DNA from: Myroides odoratus DSM 2801
GTDB taxonomy: Bacteria > Bacteroidota > Bacteroidia > Flavobacteriales > Flavobacteriaceae
DNA length: 64,000 nt
Direction of reading: 5' to 3'
NCBI RefSeq assembly: GCF_000243275.1
Contig: NZ_CM001437.1
Location: 1,461,100 to 1,525,099 of the forward strand
In this document: piece by piece, positions 58,344-64,000 of the stretch
Position numbering within the stretch: position 1 is the stretch's first letter
How the letters are laid out: every line of letters begins with the position of its first letter
Position numbers and translations under genes: made by a program
The notes under the pieces: generated by a model
What the model was told of the DNA's origin: nothing
Seen by the model: the letters and a program-made list of their open reading frames with translations, nothing else
Databases searched by the model: none

Positions 58344-58904
58344 ATGAAAACAACCTTCAAATTAGCATTAGTAGCCGCTTTATCTTTTATCAGTGTAACA
58401 TCATTTGCTCAAGAGGGCAACAAAAAAAGTTCAAGCACTACCAACTTAAACGTTAATTTGTCAGATGTATACGAACTTAACGTAACAAATGCATCTGTAA
58501 CTATCCCGATGAATACTGTTGAGCAGTTTCAAAAAGGAAGTACTTCTGGAGAATTAAAAAATCACTTAGAAGTAACAGCTACTCAAAAATACGAAATCAA
58601 AGTAGTAGCAAGTAGCGATTTAAACAACAGCGGTGTAACTATTCCAGTAAACACAGTAGAAGTAAGAATCAAAGGAAATACCAACTTAGCTGAAGGAGCA
58701 GGACCAAACAATTTCACTGCCTCTCACAACATTGCACAATTAGCAACAACAGAAAGTACACCTTTAATTACGACTTCTGCAGGTACAGCAAAAATGGGAT
58801 ATGCAGTTGAGTATGCTATTCCAGCAAGTCAAACTTCTGCTTATACAGACAAAAAAGAAGGAACTTACACTACAACAGTGACTTACAATTTATACGCATT
58901 ATAA
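58344..58904 (+). CDS. Secreted fibre-subunit-like protein, first paralogue (DUF4402-like)
   Basis: The 186-aa protein has a signal peptide (about residues 1-23, FAQ) and no lipobox. The mature part is beta-rich and carries a motif shared with the next two genes: FQKG (62-65), NHL (73-75), YEIKV (83-87) and a terminal beta strand GTYTTTVTYNL (173-183). The family resembles DUF4402-type secreted proteins often coded near fimbrial chaperones. Being first and followed by a strong hairpin, it is the candidate major subunit (inference). Confidence 0.7.
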   Translation: MKTTFKLALVAALSFISVTSFAQEGNKKSSSTTNLNVNLSDVYELNVTNASVTIPMNTVEQFQKGSTSGELKNHLEVTATQKYEIKVVASSDLNNSGVTIPVNTVEVRIKGNTNLAEGAGPNNFTASHNIAQLATTESTPLITTSAGTAKMGYAVEYAIPASQTSAYTDKKEGTYTTTVTYNLYAL

Positions 58905-58926
58905 TATAAAAAGCGCCCCAATTTTA

Positions 58927-58965
58927 TCTACTGTTGCTTCATTTTTGCAACAGTAGATTTTTTTT
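58927..58965 (+). terminator. Strong hairpin after the first subunit-like gene
   Basis: The stem TCTACTGTTGC/GCAACAGTAGA is followed by eight T, 22 nt after the stop. It should reduce transcription into the downstream cluster. Confidence 0.8.
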
Positions 58966-59131
58966 GTCTGCTCCTTTCACTGGGTCAACACGTGTTCAAA
59001 CAAATCGCCTAAGTCGTGCTAAAAAATTGAGAAGTCTAGCTTCTATTTCACCTTTAAGGCCTTTATTTTAGAGAAATCTGCTTAATTAATTCGATTTTTT
59101 TTGCTAAATTTAACCTAGATAATTTGATACA

Positions 59132-59644
59132 ATGCGAAACATATTAGCCCCTTTATTCCTGTTGTTTAGTTTTGTCCTATCTGCGCAAAATTCAGCTCAA
59201 AGTAACCTTAATGTTATTTTGAAACCCATCCAATCGATTAAAATTAACGATCAGCAACAGCACGTTAATTTATCTTTTGAAACGGTTGAAGATTATACCA
59301 AAGGAAAAATCAGCAATCAAGCAGATCACATCGAAGTGATGAGTAGTGGAACCTATGAAATACGCGTAGTTGCTCAAGCTCCTCTTATGCATAATGCCGA
59401 TGAAATTCGAGTAGAACATATTGGACTCAACCCTAGCTTAGGTGCTATTGGTGATTTTAGAGATAATATTACACTTCTTCCCGTTTCGCTTTCTATGCGC
59501 GAACGCAATATGATTCAATCGAATGCAGGGGATGTGAAACGAACTTTTAATGTTTCGTACAAAATGAATGCCTCTGATGAATTATTAAATAAACCAGTAG
59601 GTACTTATAGTACTGTGATAACCTATACTATTTTATCTTTGTAA
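59132..59644 (+). CDS. Secreted fibre-subunit-like protein, second paralogue
   Basis: The 170-aa protein has a signal peptide (1-19). The shared motif is YTKG (55-58), DHIEV (65-69), YEIRV (75-79), and the C-terminal strand GTYSTVITYTI (157-167). The mature N-terminus (SNLNVILKPIQSIKI) resembles the edge strand of the first paralogue. The gene starts the second transcript portion of the cluster, with 8 nt to the next gene. Confidence 0.68.
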   Translation: MRNILAPLFLLFSFVLSAQNSAQSNLNVILKPIQSIKINDQQQHVNLSFETVEDYTKGKISNQADHIEVMSSGTYEIRVVAQAPLMHNADEIRVEHIGLNPSLGAIGDFRDNITLLPVSLSMRERNMIQSNAGDVKRTFNVSYKMNASDELLNKPVGTYSTVITYTILSL

Positions 59645-59652
59645 CAATATAC

Positions 59653-60186
59653 GTGTTTAAAAAAACTCTATTTATCTTAACTTTGTTACTTACCACTTCT
59701 CCAATCTTAGCTCAAATTGGTTCTGCTAAGTCTAAAATTGTGCTCAATTTTCGAGAACAACAGTCGTTGGTAATTAGTCATCCTTCTGTTGACATAAACC
59801 TCAACAAAGGTGCTGAATACGCTAAAGGTGTAGAAACAGGTATGCTTAAAAATCACTTAATCATCCAATGTTCCACTCCTTACGAATTATCGGTACGTTC
59901 CATTAATGCGTATTTCCAATATGAAAATTCGCTTTCTGGTTTACCCGTATCCATCATTCGCATTAAACCGAATATCACCACATCTACGGCTTTGGATTTT
60001 CCGTTACAACTACATCCCGTTGATCTGACCATCAATCCACAGCTTATGATTCAATCTAATAATAGAGGGAATAGTCAACAAATAGATGTCAATTATACAA
60101 TACCCGTTCAAAATATTGGTCAAACATTAAATCAAAAAGCAGGAAGTTATCAAACTACAATTGTTTATACTTTATTGCCCCATTAA
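59653..60186 (+). CDS. Secreted fibre-subunit-like protein, third paralogue
   Basis: The 177-aa protein uses a GTG start (59653), 8 nt after the previous stop. It has a signal peptide (1-20) and the shared motif: YAKG (56-59), NHLII (67-71), YELSV (77-81), and terminal strand GSYQTTIVYTL (164-174). No lipobox. Being a separate paralogue, it may be a minor subunit or a fibre-base adapter (inference). Confidence 0.68.
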   Translation: MFKKTLFILTLLLTTSPILAQIGSAKSKIVLNFREQQSLVISHPSVDINLNKGAEYAKGVETGMLKNHLIIQCSTPYELSVRSINAYFQYENSLSGLPVSIIRIKPNITTSTALDFPLQLHPVDLTINPQLMIQSNNRGNSQQIDVNYTIPVQNIGQTLNQKAGSYQTTIVYTLLPH

Positions 60187-60200
60187 TTAATTGCTTTATA

Positions 60201-60992
60201 ATGAGAAAATTATTTTATCTAGTCTTTCTTTTGAGTTCAATTGTTTCATTTGCACAAGCGGGATTATCCATCTCTCCTGGAAAAATGTATTTTCGAAATA
60301 CGGCGGGTACGGTTGCTACACAAAAGGTACGTATTGCAAATCCCAATGATAAAGCAGTTGAAGTAGGAGTTTCTTTAGGAGATTGGAATTATGATACCAA
60401 TGGAAGTAATCACATTGCGGAAGCTAATACCTTGCGTAATTCTGCTTCTTCTTGGATTCAGGTTTTACCTAATTCTTATTTTGTAATTGAACCCAATGAG
60501 ATCAAAGAGGTAGAGGTAATTTTGAATGTTCCACAGCAATTAGATGCTGGCACACCTGTACATACGGCGATGATTTTCTTTACGCAGTTAAATCCAGGGA
60601 ATGCAGTAGACGAAAATGGAGCTGCAATAAAAGTAACGGTTCGCATGGGATTAAAAGTATATCATGCCAATCAGAATAATACAGAATCTGTAGAGATTAC
60701 AAATTTAGAACCAAATAAAACGACAGATGGCCAGCGTGCAATTGATGTTTCGTTTCAAAATAATGGATTATTGTGGAGTGACGGAAAAATCACGGCTACA
60801 ATATTTGATCAACAAACAGGAGAAAAACAAGCCTTGAATACGCTTGATTTTTATAGCTTACCTGATGACTCGAGAAAACAATCTTTTCCTTTGCCGCAAG
60901 ATTTAAAACCAGGCACCTACACTTTTATAGTACAATTGACTTATGGAAAGGACAATACTGTAAAAGTAGCCGAACTTGATTTTACCCTATGA
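60201..60992 (+). CDS. PapD-like periplasmic chaperone
   Basis: The 263-aa protein has a signal peptide (1-18) and two Ig-like domains. The first opens GLSISPGKMYFRNTAGTVATQKVRIANPND, the second begins at about 155 and ends DNTVKVAELDFTL. This matches the layout of fimbrial chaperones of the PapD superfamily. The conserved Arg and Lys of classical PapD cannot be placed with confidence. It would hold the subunits until export. Its stop overlaps the next start by 4 nt (ATGA). Confidence 0.72.
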   Translation: MRKLFYLVFLLSSIVSFAQAGLSISPGKMYFRNTAGTVATQKVRIANPNDKAVEVGVSLGDWNYDTNGSNHIAEANTLRNSASSWIQVLPNSYFVIEPNEIKEVEVILNVPQQLDAGTPVHTAMIFFTQLNPGNAVDENGAAIKVTVRMGLKVYHANQNNTESVEITNLEPNKTTDGQRAIDVSFQNNGLLWSDGKITATIFDQQTGEKQALNTLDFYSLPDDSRKQSFPLPQDLKPGTYTFIVQLTYGKDNTVKVAELDFTL

Positions 60993-62011
60993 GTTTCAAA
61001 CAAAAACTTTTTTTAGCACTTACTTGTTGTTTGCATACCTTTATTTATGCACAATATGACCTCAATGTATACGATGGTGGGCAATTGGTGCTAAACTCCT
61101 ATAACGATTTAAAATTTGGCAAGTCGGAAGAGCGACAAATTTCGGTTCAATTTAGAAGAAATTTTAATGTAACTGCTCCTGCCAAATGGAAGATTACAGT
61201 TCGTTTACTTGATGATTATACGTTTGAAAACTATAGTGTTCCAGCAGAAAATTCGAGCTTAAGCATCAATAGACAAAGTGGTAATTTCAATCAAATTTCA
61301 TTCAGCAGTATAGGACGGGATTTGCCTTTGAGTAAGTTCCAAGAAAGTACTATTGTAGAAAGTACAACAGCACTTCCTGAAGGGAACTATTACACCCTAT
61401 CTTTTAACTTAGCACTACGAGGAGGCGTGCATCTTTTAACCATTCCCAATGGTATCTACCGCAGTACTTATGAGTTTTCACTCTATGATACAACTTCGGG
61501 GAAAGATGTTTTACTCACCCGTAGAACTTCCTCACCAGGAGTTGCGCGATTCCAAGTGAATTATGTAGGAAATCACGGAGATCAAGTGGCTGAATTGCGC
61601 AATGGAGCCAATGAGTTTATTTTTAATTTTGATTCTCCAGAAGACATCGTTAAGGGTAAAAAAATTACCATCAACAATGCTTTATATGTTCGAAGCTATC
61701 AAGGACACCAAGTATTGGTTAAAACAGCTGATAATTTACTATACAACACAACGATGTCTAATAGTATTCCTGTTTCTGTTTTAAAACTAAAAGCCACATT
61801 AAACAATATTCAAGGCGGAAATGCTTCTGAGGTTACCTTATTTGGACCACTCTCCTTATCCGCTCAAGAACAAGCCTTGGCTTCTTTTCCGAGATGGAGT
61901 CAATCCATGTCCTACAATTTGGAATTGAGTATTCCTCCCAATACCAAAGAACTACAACAAGCAAGTGGAAGATATGAAACCTATCTTTATTTTATAATTG
62001 TTCCGAATTAA
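60989..62011 (+). CDS. Two-domain fibre protein, candidate tip adhesin
   Basis: The 340-aa protein has a signal peptide (1-21). Residues ~22-185 form an N-terminal beta domain with its own closing strand (GIYRSTYEFSLYD, 155-167). Residues ~186-340 match the single-domain subunits: IVKG (220-223), NNALYV (229-234), GHQVLV (239-244), and final strand GRYETYLYFII (327-337). A ligand domain plus subunit domain is the tip-adhesin layout of chaperone-usher fibres. The binding partner is unknown. The 4-nt ATGA overlap couples it to the chaperone gene. Confidence 0.65.
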   Translation: MSFKQKLFLALTCCLHTFIYAQYDLNVYDGGQLVLNSYNDLKFGKSEERQISVQFRRNFNVTAPAKWKITVRLLDDYTFENYSVPAENSSLSINRQSGNFNQISFSSIGRDLPLSKFQESTIVESTTALPEGNYYTLSFNLALRGGVHLLTIPNGIYRSTYEFSLYDTTSGKDVLLTRRTSSPGVARFQVNYVGNHGDQVAELRNGANEFIFNFDSPEDIVKGKKITINNALYVRSYQGHQVLVKTADNLLYNTTMSNSIPVSVLKLKATLNNIQGGNASEVTLFGPLSLSAQEQALASFPRWSQSMSYNLELSIPPNTKELQQASGRYETYLYFIIVPN

Positions 62012-64000
62012 TGGCTAAAAAGCTTTTTATCTTCTTTTTCTTTTTACTTGGTTCATCTTCGTTGTGGGCACAGGGGGCATCTGTTTTTTTAAAATTTACC
62101 ACCACTGCTTCTCAAGCCGATGAACTAGGACATATTACTGCTACACTGGAACTATCCAATTTAGGGCAATCTGCGTGGACAGGAAATCTAGGGATAGAAA
62201 GCAATGCTAAATCCATTCGCATTTCGAGTTCGCCAACAAAAGTAGTGCGATTAAATCCTGGTCAAAAGATGTTTGTGCCCGTTATTGCACAAGTAGACCA
62301 AAGTACAGCGATGGAAGGAAACTTATCCATTAAAGCTAAATTAACCGCTGATTTTGGCCCTTCTATTCCTTGGGTAGAACAGCCTATTTTAATTCAAAAG
62401 AATCGACGCATTCTACTTTTAAATGTAGAAAATCAACTCCAATTTCAACAAATTGGAGACAGTATCTATTTGAAAGCTTTGATTCAAAATAAAGGAAATA
62501 CAACAGAGAAAGTTCACTACATTCTGACCTTACCTTCTCAACTGTACAAGGATAAAACCTTAGCCCTTGATTTTGCCCTTCAACCGCAGAATGACACCTT
62601 ACTTTCCATTCAACAACGCATTAGCAAAGAGGCTTTTAAATTAGAGGATTTCGATATTAGCGCGACTTTGTTATATGAAAATGGCGATTTTATTGCTCGT
62701 ACCAATTATGCTGTTAGTTCTTTAAAATCAAAACGACGCTATAAAGCAGAAGACCAAAACCTTGCCTATGCAGCACAATCCAATACGGTAGAATTAAACC
62801 GTGTAATGGGAAAAAACGTGCTGGGGGCTACACAATTGATTGGTTCAGCTACCTTACAATTTACAGAGAAAACGCAACTGGGGTTAACTGCTGACTTGAT
62901 TCATTGGGACAAAGAAAATAAAATGAATTTGCGCTACTTCCTTGCTGACTTTCAAACAGAAAAAGTACAAGTACAAGCGGGTAATATCTTTCAATCGGGT
63001 GAGTTCTCTCAACAAGGACGCGGGATTCAAACGAATATTAAAGTGAGTGATTCCCTCTATCTTCAAGCGGGGTATTTAGATAAAACATACCTGATTACCG
63101 ATCCGAATGATCGTTCTATTGGCTATAATACTTGGGTGGGATTCCAATCACAAAAGAATCGCTGGAAACAGGCACAATTGTATTACGATGTCAATCATCG
63201 CTATGATGAAAAGAAAATACTAGCGTACAATAGTTTTACTTTATGGAATAAACCGACTATTCAGGCGGATTTAAATCAAGGGACTTCTTTACTAGAAGCA
63301 ACAGAATCCAAACAATTGGGGCTTTTTGTCGGGTTAAATTTATATGCCAACTTCAATAAGTATCAGGTACAACACAACAGTTTTTATAGTAGCCCGTATT
63401 ACGGAGGTATGCGTCAAGGGGTTTCTCAAGTAGCCACGACTGTTCGACGAAATTTTGACCGACACAGTGTTGGAATCGTTCAACATTTTATTGATTATGC
63501 GCCAAAGTACAGCTATACTAATTCCTATAATGCAAAGCAACAATCCAATACGGTGGGGCTAAGCTATTCGTATCGATTCGCAACAAGTACACTTGCCGTA
63601 AGTCCGCAATATGTCCATGAGAAACGCTATAACTACCACACTACGGCGATGGAAGATTTATATGCAGTTCGACTCAATACTGCCTTTACGAAAAGTAACT
63701 TCTTAAAAGGCTTAGGGTATAATGCGTCTATTGATTTAGGGAACTACACAACAGAAACAGAACTACAAGAGCGCTTACATTATCGAATCAACCTGGGATT
63801 AAACTATAAATATTTTGATTTTGGGTTGAGTTACCAATACAATTACAACAACTTAAGCGAACTTATTAATGCTTCTTATTACGACGTGCAAACGCTGAAT
63901 ACCTATACCAACTTAATGGTTATGGGAAACTATCGACAGCGTTTTTTCAACAATCGCTTAGGTGTTCAATTCAGTAGTTACTATACCCATACGACTACAA
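62011..64000 (+). CDS. Usher-like outer-membrane protein (partial, 3' end outside window)
   Basis: Starts at ATG 62011, one base overlapping the previous stop (TAATG), and stays open for 663 codons to the window end. It has a signal peptide (1-20, LWAQ), two beta-sandwich domains (~22-125 and ~130-240; LSNLGQSAWTGNLGIES, then KALIQNKGNTTEKVHYILTLPSQ) and a long region from about 250 with alternating aromatic and polar strands typical of an outer-membrane barrel. Place and neighbours suggest the export pore. The plug and other signatures of classical FimD are not evident, so it may be an analogue. Confidence 0.6.
   Translation, partial: MAKKLFIFFFFLLGSSSLWAQGASVFLKFTTTASQADELGHITATLELSNLGQSAWTGNLGIESNAKSIRISSSPTKVVRLNPGQKMFVPVIAQVDQSTAMEGNLSIKAKLTADFGPSIPWVEQPILIQKNRRILLLNVENQLQFQQIGDSIYLKALIQNKGNTTEKVHYILTLPSQLYKDKTLALDFALQPQNDTLLSIQQRISKEAFKLEDFDISATLLYENGDFIARTNYAVSSLKSKRRYKAEDQNLAYAAQSNTVELNRVMGKNVLGATQLIGSATLQFTEKTQLGLTADLIHWDKENKMNLRYFLADFQTEKVQVQAGNIFQSGEFSQQGRGIQTNIKVSDSLYLQAGYLDKTYLITDPNDRSIGYNTWVGFQSQKNRWKQAQLYYDVNHRYDEKKILAYNSFTLWNKPTIQADLNQGTSLLEATESKQLGLFVGLNLYANFNKYQVQHNSFYSSPYYGGMRQGVSQVATTVRRNFDRHSVGIVQHFIDYAPKYSYTNSYNAKQQSNTVGLSYSYRFATSTLAVSPQYVHEKRYNYHTTAMEDLYAVRLNTAFTKSNFLKGLGYNASIDLGNYTTETELQERLHYRINLGLNYKYFDFGLSYQYNYNNLSELINASYYDVQTLNTYTNLMVMGNYRQRFFNNRLGVQFSSYYTHTTT

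Noticed and set aside
58344-62011. Type IX secretion C-terminal sorting domains on the fibre-like proteins.
   Set aside because: Their C-termini are the subunit beta strand itself, without the CTD motifs; gldKLMN in the window does not imply these are T9SS cargo.

Overview
The window is typical chromosomal DNA of a low-GC Bacteroidota, most likely a Flavobacteriaceae member. Evidence for this includes the complete gldK-gldL-gldM-gldN block of the type IX secretion/gliding machinery, a short sigma-A (RpoD) without region 1.1, many TAnnTTTG-type -7 promoter boxes, SusC-like and carboxypeptidase-regulatory-domain outer-membrane proteins, GSCFA and HYC_CC_PP family proteins and a LysS with the extra C-terminal domain. 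A close trimethylamine-monooxygenase homologue and the overall gene set would suit Myroides, but the genus is a guess.

Layout. 0-12.2 kb: a partial GSCFA gene, alaS, a divergent M23 peptidase-MerR-LemA-TPM-TPM run, a large outer-membrane barrel protein, and the GTPase genes der and era. 12.3-18.8 kb: an accessory segment with a CatB-like acetyltransferase, then two near-identical initiator tRNA units (promoter, tRNA, terminator) bracketing about 5.4 kb that carries a peroxiredoxin, a JAMM-like secreted protein, and an AraC regulator divergent from an oxidoreductase/esterase/quinone-reductase operon. 18.8-32.1 kb: an SseB-TPR protein, a small secreted protein, an ABC-F ATPase and an FAD oxidoreductase, then on the same strand topA, a degenerate ureohydrolase and gldKLMN. 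32.1-39.6 kb: the conserved plus-strand run miaB, sigma-54 activator, lptE, TPR protein, secG, groES, groEL. 39.7-52.7 kb: pdxH, rpe, lipB, a small YqaE/Pmp3 protein, lysS, a zeta-toxin-like module, rpoD, a trimethylamine monooxygenase gene with a structured leader, panE, pnp, rpsO and a GAF/fRMsr protein. 52.8-56.0 kb: a cysteine-rich metal-handling trio (HYC_CC_PP protein, TonB receptor, HMA protein). 56.3-58.1 kb: tRNA-Arg, yqeY, an AraC regulator and a 3' fragment of the same tRNA.

58.3-64.0 kb, running off the right end, is the most unusual part. It is a gene set that looks like an unorthodox chaperone-usher-type surface fibre system. It has three single-domain secreted proteins sharing a motif and a C-terminal beta strand, a PapD-like two-domain chaperone, a two-domain protein whose C-terminal half matches the single-domain subunits (the layout of a tip adhesin), and a large protein with two beta-sandwich domains followed by an outer-membrane-barrel-like region (usher analogue, truncated by the window). 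None of the five small proteins has a lipobox, so this is not the Bacteroidota type V (FimA/Mfa) pilus. The tRNA-Arg 3' fragment just to its left has the geometry of the distal end of an island integrated into a tRNA-Arg gene farther right.

Other points worth following are a candidate structured RNA of about 170 nt with mutually exclusive pairings upstream of the trimethylamine monooxygenase gene, several promoters whose -7 box lies only 4-5 nt from the start codon, and operator-like repeats upstream of gldK and between alaS and the M23 gene. No CRISPR array, insertion sequence or rRNA gene was seen.
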